Assembly (NCBI RefSeq): GCF_003415675.1
Contig: NZ_QFZK01000002.1
Location: 186,001 to 250,000 of the forward strand
DNA length: 64,000 nucleotides
From: Rhodoferax lacus
Lineage (GTDB): Bacteria > Pseudomonadota > Gammaproteobacteria > Burkholderiales > Burkholderiaceae_C
Reading direction: 5' to 3'
Below are positions 56,288 to 64,000 of this stretch, one piece after another. Made by a program: the position numbers and the translations under genes. The stretch's first letter is position 1. Each line of letters begins with the position of its first letter. The notes below the pieces were generated by a model. The model did no database searches. It was not told the origin of the DNA and was given only the letters and a program-made list of their open reading frames with translations.

Positions 56288-57085
56288 TCAGATCGATGGA
56301 CTGAACACGTCCACCCGGTCAGTGATCACGCCATCGGTGCCCAGGTCCATCAGCCGCTGGGCCTCTGCTGCTTCATTCACGGTGTAGCTCAGGGTTCGAA
56401 AGCCTGCAGCCTGTGCTTGCGCCACGGTGTCGGTATTCCAAAGCGTGTGGTTGCAGACGATGGCTTGGCATTGCAGGGCTTTGGCTTTTTGCAGCCAGGC
56501 AGACCAGGGTTCGCCCTCCAGGGCATCGATCAGCAGGCCGCGCGGCAGTTCTGGCCTTGCCGCCAGCGCGCCTTCCAGCGCGGGGATGTCAAAGCTGGTG
56601 AGCAGTGGGGGAACAGCAACGCCTTGCCACAGACGCGCGGCGTGCTCTGCCACCACTTCACCGGTGTGGCGTTCTGTGCCGGGTGTGGGTTTGATCTCGA
56701 TGTTCAGAAAGTAGCCGTTGCGAATGCAATAGCGGGCCACCGCCTCCAGCGTGGGCAGTGGCTCACCGGCATAGCTGCGCGAGTGCCAGCTGCCAGCATC
56801 CAGTTGCGACAGGGCGCTCCAGGGGTGATCACCGCCGATGTCGCTCACGCTCGCAGGGCTGTTGCTATGTTTTTCGGCGGCGTTGGTGGTGCGGGCCAAT
56901 TCGGCATCGTGCATCAGGAAGGGCACGCCGTCGGCACTCAGTTTGGCGTCGCACTCAAACATGCGGTAGCCGTGGCTGGCGCCCAGGCGGAACGCGGCCA
57001 GGGTGTTCTCGGGCGCAAGCTTGCCAGCGCCGCGGTGGGCAACCCAGCGCGGATAGGGCCAGGCGGGGAGGGGGGCAGTTTTCAT
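56288..57085 (-). CDS. ugpQ: Glycerophosphodiester phosphodiesterase
   Basis: 265 residues. WVAHRGAGKLAPENTLAAF, FECDAKLSADGVPFLMHDAELARTT, NIEIKP and the late VITDRVDVF are the TIM-barrel GDPD motifs, including the H/R/E/D metal and phosphate ligands. It hydrolyses deacylated phospholipids to glycerol-3-phosphate. It has no signal peptide, which makes it the cytosolic UgpQ-like type. No ugp transporter is nearby. Confidence 0.92.
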   Translation of the reverse strand: MKTAPLPAWPYPRWVAHRGAGKLAPENTLAAFRLGASHGYRMFECDAKLSADGVPFLMHDAELARTTNAAEKHSNSPASVSDIGGDHPWSALSQLDAGSWHSRSYAGEPLPTLEAVARYCIRNGYFLNIEIKPTPGTERHTGEVVAEHAARLWQGVAVPPLLTSFDIPALEGALAARPELPRGLLIDALEGEPWSAWLQKAKALQCQAIVCNHTLWNTDTVAQAQAAGFRTLSYTVNEAAEAQRLMDLGTDGVITDRVDVFSPSI

Positions 57086-57134
57086 GGGAACTCCGGGTGT
57101 GCAAAGTGATGCTCAAGGGAATGGGATGCGGGTG

Positions 57135-57554
57135 TCATGCCTTGAGCAACTCAAGTGCCTGCGCCGCGGTAACGATGTGCAAGCCTTCTGGCAAGGAGAT
57201 GGCTTCCAGCAAGTCCTTGTCGCCGCTGATCAGGAGCTCTGCACCAGCTGCGCGGGCGGTCTCCACAAATGTGTCGTCATCGCGGTCGCGGCAGTAGTGT
57301 TCAGGCTCTGGAATCTCCACCCAATGGGCGATGGCGTTAAAGTCGTGCAATACCTGTTGGCGGTTTTCAAGGCTGATGTAGCGGTCAAACTTGGGGCGGT
57401 ACAGCCGGGTTCGCAATTCATCGAAGGTCGGTTGCGAGAAAACCAATGTGTGTTGCTGCAGTGCCAGGCTCACCAACCGGGCCGGAGCACCTTGTGAGGA
57501 GAGCACCGCGCTGATCAGGACGTTGGTATCAATGACCAGCCTATGACTCGTCAC
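57135..57554 (-). CDS. PIN-domain toxin, putative-TA family
   Basis: 139 residues. The acidic centre has D in RLVIDTNVLISAVLSS, E in FDELRTRL, D in CRDRDDDTFVETARAAGA, and LISGDKDLLEA near the end. This is the PIN family often annotated as putative toxin-antitoxin toxin component. Its start overlaps the upstream antitoxin by 14 bases. It probably cuts RNA. Nothing is known of the target. Confidence 0.85.
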   Translation of the reverse strand: MTSHRLVIDTNVLISAVLSSQGAPARLVSLALQQHTLVFSQPTFDELRTRLYRPKFDRYISLENRQQVLHDFNAIAHWVEIPEPEHYCRDRDDDTFVETARAAGAELLISGDKDLLEAISLPEGLHIVTAAQALELLKA

Positions 57555-57792
57555 GCAGCAGGTCTTCCAGTACCTCCGGCGTCAGCCCGGCCCGTTCGGC
57601 CTCTGCTGCGGTTCGCTCCAAGGTGTGTTGCAAGCGGTCGGCATAAAAGGCGCGCATGGCCTCATAGTCCTGGGCCGAGACCATGACACCCACTACCCGG
57701 TCACGGCGCATCACGCGCACGGGCTCCCGCTGGGCCAGGTCAATGAAATGGCCAAACTGGGTTTTGGCCTGGTTGGCTGAAAAGGTTTGCAT
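57541..57792 (-). CDS. Phd-type antitoxin
   Basis: 83 residues. MQTFSANQAKTQFGHFIDLAQREPVRVMRRDRVVGVMVSAQDYE is the Phd/YefM-type N-terminal fold in outline, and the C-terminal half is a charged tail suited to binding the toxin. It precedes and overlaps the PIN gene by 14 bases. Divergent to the oxidoreductase gene at 57989 across 196 bases. Confidence 0.85.
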   Translation of the reverse strand: MQTFSANQAKTQFGHFIDLAQREPVRVMRRDRVVGVMVSAQDYEAMRAFYADRLQHTLERTAAEAERAGLTPEVLEDLLRDES

Positions 57793-57988
57793 ACCAAAAG
57801 TCTAGCACCAATCGAACGATTGGGCTGTTTCGGTTGGATTTTTACAGTCGTCCCTGCCTGCACCAGCGGTGTGGCCTTTTCAGAACAAATCAGGTCGCAT
57901 TGCTGCACTGCGGTACCATCGCGGCTCTGCCATTGGCGGCGTGGGGATTGGCGGTCCAGCCCCTTTTCGCTTGCCCACACACCACCCG

Positions 57989-60900
57989 ATGAACGCCCCG
58001 ACACTTCATACGCATTTGACCAGCGCCAGCCCTGCAGCCCATTCCGAGGCACAGCAGCCCCATGAGCGCATTCGCGAAATTCCCTATAACTACACCTCGT
58101 TTTCCGACCGCGAAATTGTGATCCGCCTCTTGGGCTCCAAGGCCTGGGACACGCTGAACCAGCTGCGCGAAGAGCGCCGCACCGGCCGCTCAGCCCGCAT
58201 GCTGTACGAGGTGCTGGGCGATATCTGGGTAGTGCAGCGCAACCCCTATCTGCAGGACGACTTGCTGGACAACCCCAAGCGCCGCGGCCAGTTGGTGGAG
58301 GCCCTGAACCACCGCCTGGGCGAAGTCGAAAAGCGCCGCACCCCCGATGCCGACCGCGAACGCGATGCCATGGTGGTTGGCCTGCTGACGGCTGCGCGTT
58401 CTGCCGTGGAGCAGTTCGATGACAGCTTTGAGGCAGTGGCCAACCTGCGGCGCAAGGCCCAACGCCAGCTCAACAAGGTCACTGCCAAGGACAACATCAA
58501 GTTTGACGGCCTCTCGCGCGTCAGCCATGTGACCGACGCCACCGACTGGCGTGTGGAATATCCGTTTGTAGTGCTCACACCCGACTCCGAAGAAGAGATG
58601 GCCGGTCTGGTCAAGGGCTGTATCGACTTGGGCCTGACCATCATCCCGCGCGGCGGCGGCACCGGTTACACCGGCGGCGCTGTGCCCTTGACCTGGAAAA
58701 GCGCGGTGATCAACACCGAAAAGCTCGAAGCCATGAGCGAAGTGGTCATGATGCGCCTGCCCGGCCTGGACCGGGAGGTGGCCACCGTCTGGAGCGAAGC
58801 CGGTGTGGTGACACAGCGCGTGGCCGATGCGGCCGAGCGCGCCGGTTTTGTGTTCGCCGTGGACCCCACCTCGGCCGAGGCCAGCTGCATAGGCGGCAAC
58901 ATCGCCATGAATGCCGGTGGCAAAAAGGCCGTGCTTTGGGGCACGGCCCTGGACAACCTGGCGAGCTGGCGCATGGTGACACCGCAGGCCGAATGGCTGG
59001 AGGTCACCCGCGTCAACCACAACATGGGCAAGATCCATGACGCAGAGACTGCCAGCTTTGAGCTGCAGTACTTCAAGGCCGATGGCAAGACCAAATTGCG
59101 CACCGAACGCCTGGACATTCCGGGCCGAAGCTTTCGCAAGGAGGGTTTGGGCAAGGACGTCACCGACAAGTTCCTGAGCGGCCTGCCCGGCATCCAGAAG
59201 GAGGGCTGCGACGGCCTGATCACCAGCGCGCGCTGGGTGGTGCACCGCATGCCGCAGCACACCCGCACCGTCTGCCTGGAGTTTTTTGGCGACGCGCGCA
59301 ATGCCGTGCCCAGCATCGTGGAAATCATCGACTTCATGTTTGCCGAGCAGAAGCGCAGTGGCGTGCTGCTGGCCGGTCTGGAGCATCTGGATGACCGCTA
59401 CCTCAAGGCCGTGGGTTACGCCACCAAGTCCAAGCGCGGTGGCCTGCCCAAGATGGCCTTGTTCGGCGACATTGCCGGCGATGATGCCGACGCCGTGGCG
59501 CGTGCTACCTCGGAAGTGGTGCGCATTGCCAACTCGCGCTCGGGTGAGGGTTTTGTGGCCATCAGCCCGGAAGCGCGCAAAAAATTCTGGCTGGACCGCA
59601 AGAAGACGGCAGCCATCAGCCGCCACACCAACGCCTTCAAGATCAACGAAGACGTGGTGATTCCCCTGCCGCGCATGGCCGAATACACCGACGGCATCGA
59701 GCGCATCAACATTGAGCTCAGTTTGCGCAACAAGCTGGCCTTGTGCGACGCACTGAGTGAATTTTTGAGCAAGGGCAATCTACCCCTGGGCAAAGCCGAT
59801 GCCAGCATCGATGTCCCAGCGCCCGAACTGCTGCAAGAACGCGTGGACCAGGCCCTGGCCCTGGTGACCGGGGTGCGCACCCAGTGGCAGGGCTGGCTGG
59901 ACCAGGTCGAGCCGCTGTTTGCCCAACTGCAGGACCATTCCCTGCGCGCCAGCTGGAAAGCCCAGCTGCGTGGTCCGCTGAAGGAAATCTTTACCGGTGG
60001 CGCTTTTGCCGCCGTGCTGCAGGAATGCACCGCCATCCACCAGCGCGTGCTCAAAGGGCGTGTTTGGATTGCGCTGCACATGCACGCAGGTGACGGCAAT
60101 GTGCACACCAACATCCCCGTCAACAGCGATGACTACGACATGCTGCAGGCCGCCCATGGCGCGGTCAAACGCATCATGGCACTCGCCCGTTCGCTGGACG
60201 GTGTGATCTCCGGGGAACACGGCATTGGCATTACCAAGCTGGAGTTTTTGAGCGATGCCGAGCTGGCACCGTTCACCGCCTACAAGGCCAAGGTCGATCC
60301 GGAAGGGCGTTTCAACAAGGGCAAGCTGCTGCGGGGCACTGACGCATATGCTGATCTCACCAATGCGTATACGCCGTCCTTTGGACTCATGGGACACGAA
60401 TCCCTGATCATGCAGCAGAGCGACATTGGCGCCATTGCCGATTCGGTGAAAGACTGCCTGCGCTGCGGCAAGTGCAAACCGGTATGCGCCACCCATGTGC
60501 CACGCGCCAACCTGCTGTATAGCCCGCGCAACAAGATTCTGGCCACCTCGCTGCTGGTGGAAGCATTTTTGTACGAAGAGCAGACACGCCGGGGCGTGAG
60601 CATCCGCCACTGGGAAGAGTTTGAGGACGTGGCCGACCACTGCACCGTGTGCCACAAATGCGAGTCGCCCTGCCCGGTGAAGATCGACTTTGGCGATGTC
60701 ACCATGAACATGCGCAACCTCTTGCGCAAGATGGGCAAGAAGACCTTCCGCCCGGGCAATGCCGCGGCCATGTTCTTCCTCAACGCCACCAACCCGCAGA
60801 CCATCAAGCTGGTGCGCGCAGGCATGGTGGGCGTGGGCTTCAAGCTGCAGCGCCTGGCCAACCAGGTGTTGCGTCTGGCCGCGCGCGCCCAGACCAACAA

Positions 60901-61903
60901 GCCACCGGCCACGGTGGGCACTGCGCCCATCAAGGAGCAGGTGATCCACTTCATCAACAAGAAGATGCCCGGCGGCCTGCCCAAGAAGACGGCGCGCGCG
61001 CTGCTGGACATTGAAGATGGCGACTACGTGCCCATCATCCGCAACCCGGTGTCCACCACCTCCGAGACCGAGGCGGTGTTCTACTTCCCCGGCTGTGGCT
61101 CCGAGCGCCTGTTTTCCCAGGTGGGCCTGGCAACGCAAGCCATGCTGTGGCACGCCGGTGTGCAGACCGTGCTGCCGCCCGGCTACCTGTGCTGCGGCTA
61201 CCCGCAGCGCGGCTCTGGCCAGGCGGAAAAGGCCGAGAAGATCATCACCGACAACCGCGTGCTGTTCCACCGCGTGGCCAACACGCTGAACTACCTGGAC
61301 ATCAAGACCGTGGTGGTGAGCTGCGGCACCTGCTACGACCAGCTGCAGGGCTATGAGTTCGACAAGATCTTTCCGGGCAGCCGCATCATCGACATCCACG
61401 AGTTCCTGCTGGAGAAGGGCATCACCCTGGTGCCCGAGGGCGGCGCAGGTGCTGGCTACCTGTTCCACGACCCCTGCCACAGCCCCATGAAGCTGCAGGA
61501 CCCCATGAAGACCGTCAAGGCTCTGGTGGGAGACGCGGTCCTCAAGAGCGAGCGCTGCTGCGGCGAGTCCGGCACACTGGGCGTGAGCCGCCCCGACATT
61601 TCCACGCAGATCCGCTTCCGCAAGGAAGAGGAGTTGAAGAAGGACGAGGCAGCACTGCGGACGCTGACGGCCAGTGCGCCCGGTGCAGACAACACAGTGC
61701 AGGCCAAGGGCAATGTGAAGATACTCACCAGCTGCCCGAGTTGCCTGCAGGGCCTGAGCCGCTACGGCAATGACCTGAACAATGGCCTGCTGGAGGCGGA
61801 TTACATCGTGGTGGAAATGGCCAACCAGATCTTGGGCCCGGAATGGTTGCCCGCGTACGTGAAGACAGCCAATGCCGGTGGCATTGAGCGGGTCTTGGTG
61901 TAA
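57989..61903 (+). CDS. Large FAD-linked oxidase fused to Fe-S and CCG domains (DUF3683/YdiJ-like)
   Basis: 1304 residues from the ATG at 57989 ([17 protein letters not shown]); a frame back to 57869 is not family-like. Order: N-terminal DUF3683 ([22 protein letters not shown]); FAD_binding_4 with [15 protein letters not shown] and [20 protein letters not shown] (~residues 190-330); FAD-oxidase C with [15 protein letters not shown] and [12 protein letters not shown] (~700-770); two 4Fe-4S sites [11 protein letters not shown] (~824) and [13 protein letters not shown] (~886); two CCG motifs [11 protein letters not shown] (~1069) and CCGESGTLG (~1190). The parts match D-2-hydroxyacid dehydrogenases of GlcD/YdiJ type, feeding electrons to quinone. 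The substrate is probably a D-2-hydroxyacid. Confidence 0.92.
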   Translation: MNAPTLHTHLTSASPAAHSEAQQPHERIREIPYNYTSFSDREIVIRLLGSKAWDTLNQLREERRTGRSARMLYEVLGDIWVVQRNPYLQDDLLDNPKRRGQLVEALNHRLGEVEKRRTPDADRERDAMVVGLLTAARSAVEQFDDSFEAVANLRRKAQRQLNKVTAKDNIKFDGLSRVSHVTDATDWRVEYPFVVLTPDSEEEMAGLVKGCIDLGLTIIPRGGGTGYTGGAVPLTWKSAVINTEKLEAMSEVVMMRLPGLDREVATVWSEAGVVTQRVADAAERAGFVFAVDPTSAEASCIGGNIAMNAGGKKAVLWGTALDNLASWRMVTPQAEWLEVTRVNHNMGKIHDAETASFELQYFKADGKTKLRTERLDIPGRSFRKEGLGKDVTDKFLSGLPGIQKEGCDGLITSARWVVHRMPQHTRTVCLEFFGDARNAVPSIVEIIDFMFAEQKRSGVLLAGLEHLDDRYLKAVGYATKSKRGGLPKMALFGDIAGDDADAVARATSEVVRIANSRSGEGFVAISPEARKKFWLDRKKTAAISRHTNAFKINEDVVIPLPRMAEYTDGIERINIELSLRNKLALCDALSEFLSKGNLPLGKADASIDVPAPELLQERVDQALALVTGVRTQWQGWLDQVEPLFAQLQDHSLRASWKAQLRGPLKEIFTGGAFAAVLQECTAIHQRVLKGRVWIALHMHAGDGNVHTNIPVNSDDYDMLQAAHGAVKRIMALARSLDGVISGEHGIGITKLEFLSDAELAPFTAYKAKVDPEGRFNKGKLLRGTDAYADLTNAYTPSFGLMGHESLIMQQSDIGAIADSVKDCLRCGKCKPVCATHVPRANLLYSPRNKILATSLLVEAFLYEEQTRRGVSIRHWEEFEDVADHCTVCHKCESPCPVKIDFGDVTMNMRNLLRKMGKKTFRPGNAAAMFFLNATNPQTIKLVRAGMVGVGFKLQRLANQVLRLAARAQTNKPPATVGTAPIKEQVIHFINKKMPGGLPKKTARALLDIEDGDYVPIIRNPVSTTSETEAVFYFPGCGSERLFSQVGLATQAMLWHAGVQTVLPPGYLCCGYPQRGSGQAEKAEKIITDNRVLFHRVANTLNYLDIKTVVVSCGTCYDQLQGYEFDKIFPGSRIIDIHEFLLEKGITLVPEGGAGAGYLFHDPCHSPMKLQDPMKTVKALVGDAVLKSERCCGESGTLGVSRPDISTQIRFRKEEELKKDEAALRTLTASAPGADNTVQAKGNVKILTSCPSCLQGLSRYGNDLNNGLLEADYIVVEMANQILGPEWLPAYVKTANAGGIERVLV

Positions 61904-61919
61904 GTCCTACAATTTGCCT

Positions 61920-62333
61920 ATGGCTGGATTACAAACAGGCTCGCCCACTCCACAGGCTCTCACGGTGCATGCGCAATCGCGCATGCTCGAAATCAGTTTT
62001 TCTGACGGTGCGAGCTTTCGCATTCCCTTCGAGCTGATGCGCGTGTATTCGCCCTCGGCCGAAGTGGCGGGCCACGGCCCGGGCCAGGAAACCCTTCAGA
62101 CGGGCAAGCGCCTGGTGGACCTGACCGGCCTGGAGCCGGTGGGCAACTACGCCGTGCAGCCACGCTTTTCGGATGGCCACGACACCGGCCTTTTCTCCTG
62201 GGACTACCTGTACTTCCTGGGTTCGCAGCAGGAGCAACTGTGGGCCGACTATGAGCAACGCCTGCAGGCCGCCGGCGTGCACCGCGATGCGCCCATGCCC
62301 GAAAAAGGTGGTCATAGCTGCGCCAGCCACTGA
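61920..62333 (+). CDS. DUF971 protein
   Basis: 137 residues from the ATG at 61920 (MAGLQTGSPTPQALTVHAQSR). MLEISFSDGASFRIPFELMRVYSPSAEV and GLFSWDYLYFLG, with a D/H-rich C-terminus, form the DUF971 fold seen also as the N-terminal domain of gamma-butyrobetaine hydroxylases. It is alone here and is commonly found just ahead of ubiE. Function unknown; a role linked to Fe-S or ubiquinone metabolism has only positional support. Confidence 0.85.
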   Translation: MAGLQTGSPTPQALTVHAQSRMLEISFSDGASFRIPFELMRVYSPSAEVAGHGPGQETLQTGKRLVDLTGLEPVGNYAVQPRFSDGHDTGLFSWDYLYFLGSQQEQLWADYEQRLQAAGVHRDAPMPEKGGHSCASH

Positions 62334-62451
62334 TCTGGATCTGTCGGCCTTCTGCACAAGGCCGGTGCGCGAACGCAACGCGCTCGCAAATGAATAGCTG
62401 ATTGGGCAGCCTTTATCGTGCTTGCGGCGGTGAACTGCTTAAAATCAGTGC

Positions 62452-63183
62452 ATGACTACCACCCATTTTGGTTTTGAATCCGTAGACGAGGCGGAGAAGG
62501 CACGCAAAGTGCGCGGCGTGTTCGACTCGGTCGCCCCCAAGTACGACCTGATGAACGACCTCATGTCCATGGGCTTGCACCGCGCCTGGAAGGCCTACAC
62601 CCTGATGGTGGCCAACCTCAAACCCGGCGACCGTGCGCTCGACATTGCAGGCGGCACTGGCGACCTGGCACTGGCCTTCTCCAAAAAAGTGGGCGCCAGC
62701 GGGCAGGTGGTGCACACCGACATCAACGAGGCCATGCTCAGTACCGGGCGCAACCGCCTGCTGGACGCGGGTGTGTCCCTGCCCACCCTGGTGTGCGATG
62801 CCGAGAAGCTGCCCTTTGCCGACAACTATTTTGACTTGGTCAGCGTGGCCTTCGGCCTGCGCAACATGACCCACAAGGACATCGCTCTGGCCGAGATGAA
62901 CCGCGTGCTCAAGCCCGGCGGCAAGCTGCTGGTGCTGGAATTTTCCAAGGTGGCGGCGCCGTTGGAGAAGGTGTATGACTGGTATTCGTTCAAGGTGCTG
63001 CCGCGCCTGGGCAAGTTGGTGGCAGGCGACGACGCCAGCTACCGCTACCTGGCCGAGTCCATCCGCATGCACCCCAGCCAACAGGAGCTAAAGGCCCTGA
63101 TGCACAAAGGTGGTTTCGGCCATGTGGACTACCACAACCTCACTGGTGGTGTTGCCGCGTTGCATGTTGGAATCAAGTGTTGA
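62452..63183 (+). CDS. ubiE: Ubiquinone/menaquinone C-methyltransferase
   Basis: 243 residues. The family starts [39 protein letters not shown]-binding motif [16 protein letters not shown] (~residue 65), and the family signature [19 protein letters not shown] (~125-143), then [16 protein letters not shown]. It C-methylates the ubiquinone ring after IspB and UbiA steps. It is followed by the Tim44-like gene after 22 bases. Confidence 0.96.
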   Translation: MTTTHFGFESVDEAEKARKVRGVFDSVAPKYDLMNDLMSMGLHRAWKAYTLMVANLKPGDRALDIAGGTGDLALAFSKKVGASGQVVHTDINEAMLSTGRNRLLDAGVSLPTLVCDAEKLPFADNYFDLVSVAFGLRNMTHKDIALAEMNRVLKPGGKLLVLEFSKVAAPLEKVYDWYSFKVLPRLGKLVAGDDASYRYLAESIRMHPSQQELKALMHKGGFGHVDYHNLTGGVAALHVGIKC

Positions 63184-63205
63184 ACAAATTTAAATTGGAG
63201 CTTGT

Positions 63206-64000
63206 ATGAAGTGGTCTGTGTCCGCGGTAGTTTTGACTCTCGCTTTGGCCTTGGGTGGCGTAAACGCCGAGGCCGCCAAGCGCCTGGGCGGTGGGGGCTC
63301 GTTTGGCAAGCAGTCGAGCAACGTGACACAGCGCAGCACGGCACCAGCGGCTCCCGGCGCGCCTGCGCAAAGTGCGACCAACGCAGCCAAGCCGGCACCG
63401 GCGGTGGCCCCTGCGCCTGCACGCCGTCCCTGGGGCGCCATGCTGGGCGGCCTGGCTGCTGGCTTGGGACTTGCCTGGCTGGCCAGTTCGCTGGGTATGG
63501 GCGAGGCCTTTGGCCAGATTCTGATGTTTGGTCTGTTGGCCTTGGGGGTGATGATGTTGGTGGGCTTCATCATGCGCAAGCGCAATGCGGCCCCGGCCGC
63601 TGCACAGCGTAGCCCTTTCGCCTTCCAAGGTGCTGGCGGAGCGCCTGTGCCCCAAGCCTACCGGCCCGAAAATGTGGGTAACGATGCCTCGGCCCGGCCC
63701 TTTGAGCGCAGCAACCTGACGCCCATTGAATCGGGTGCCGGTGGTAGCTCGATGATTGGCTCCGCCCTGCAGGGTTCGCAGAACTGGGGTGTGCCTGCAG
63801 GTTTTGACAGCGAAGGCTTTCTGCGCGCGGCCAAGGGAAATTTTGTCACCCTGCAGGCGGCTTGGGACCGCTCCGACATCCCCGCGCTGCGCGCCATGAT
63901 GACGGACGGCATGCTGGGTGAAATACGCACCCAGTTGGCTGAGCGCGAAGCCCACACCGGCACAGCACCCAATAGCACCGAGGTGGTGATGATCGAAGCC
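63206..64000 (+). CDS. Tim44-like domain protein (partial, runs off the window)
   Basis: 265 residues are visible without a stop from the ATG at 63206, with GGAG five bases ahead. A signal peptide MKWSVSAVVLTLALALGGVNAEA leads to a Gly/Ser/Ala/Pro-rich stretch (KRLGGGGSFGKQSSN) and a membrane pair (residues ~75-115). Then comes the start of a Tim44 domain: GFDSEGFLRAAKGNFVTLQAAWDRSDIPALRAMMTDGML. Bacterial Tim44-like proteins are exported or membrane-anchored and of uncertain role. The arrangement downstream of ubiE is common in Burkholderiales. Confidence 0.85.
   Translation, partial: MKWSVSAVVLTLALALGGVNAEAAKRLGGGGSFGKQSSNVTQRSTAPAAPGAPAQSATNAAKPAPAVAPAPARRPWGAMLGGLAAGLGLAWLASSLGMGEAFGQILMFGLLALGVMMLVGFIMRKRNAAPAAAQRSPFAFQGAGGAPVPQAYRPENVGNDASARPFERSNLTPIESGAGGSSMIGSALQGSQNWGVPAGFDSEGFLRAAKGNFVTLQAAWDRSDIPALRAMMTDGMLGEIRTQLAEREAHTGTAPNSTEVVMIEA

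Noticed and set aside
59780..61480. 566-codon open frame on the minus strand
   Set aside because: Antisense of the FAD/Fe-S oxidoreductase; no recognisable domain.

Overview
The window looks like a chromosome segment of a betaproteobacterium, order Burkholderiales and most likely Comamonadaceae. The evidence is the mostly high-GC coding, the gene strings ispB / rplU-rpmA-obgE-proB / rppH-proS and hemA-prfA-prmC, the large FAD/Fe-S oxidoreductase, and DUF971-ubiE-Tim44. No database search was possible, so family names come from motifs I can read by eye.

Positions 1-33.7 kb are an exopolysaccharide (EPS) / cell-surface locus. It opens with the tail of a probable tyrosine autokinase, then an O-antigen ligase/polymerase-like protein and a flippase. 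An operon follows (3.06-9.94 kb) of glycosyltransferases and two serine-acetyltransferase-like hexapeptide enzymes. From 10 to 17 kb the DNA becomes AT-rich, with divergent glycosyltransferases and acyltransferases on both strands. A G8-domain surface lipoprotein (17.1-20.2 kb) is divergent from a one-module NRPS-like protein (20.6-24.9 kb): formyltransferase-like, partial condensation-like, adenylation with a cysteine-like pocket, carrier, and a thioesterase with Cys at the nucleophile elbow. After it come a GT2, a small membrane protein, an acyltransferase killed by one TGA codon, and a graveyard of IS3 and IS30 elements. The locus ends with an OafA-type acyltransferase, a fused exosortase E/CPBP protease, and its likely substrate, a small VPEIN-CTERM protein, beside a tRNA-Pro gene.

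From 33.8 to 64 kb the content is mostly housekeeping: ispB, ribosomal proteins L21 and L27, obgE, proB, rppH, proS, a lytic transglycosylase, grxD, a SlyD-like isomerase, a sensor kinase, leuA, prmC, prfA, hemA, ugpQ, a DUF3683-type oxidoreductase and ubiE. Three toxin-antitoxin modules sit between these genes: AbiE-like at 35-36.6 kb, Phd/VapC-like at 39.8-40.4 kb, and Phd/PIN at 57.1-57.8 kb.

A plausible overall picture is that the first half makes, acylates and exports a polysaccharide. The exosortase probably anchors or processes a short acidic/basic protein in that matrix, and the NRPS-like enzyme may supply a cysteine-derived acyl or amide decoration. The last step is inference.
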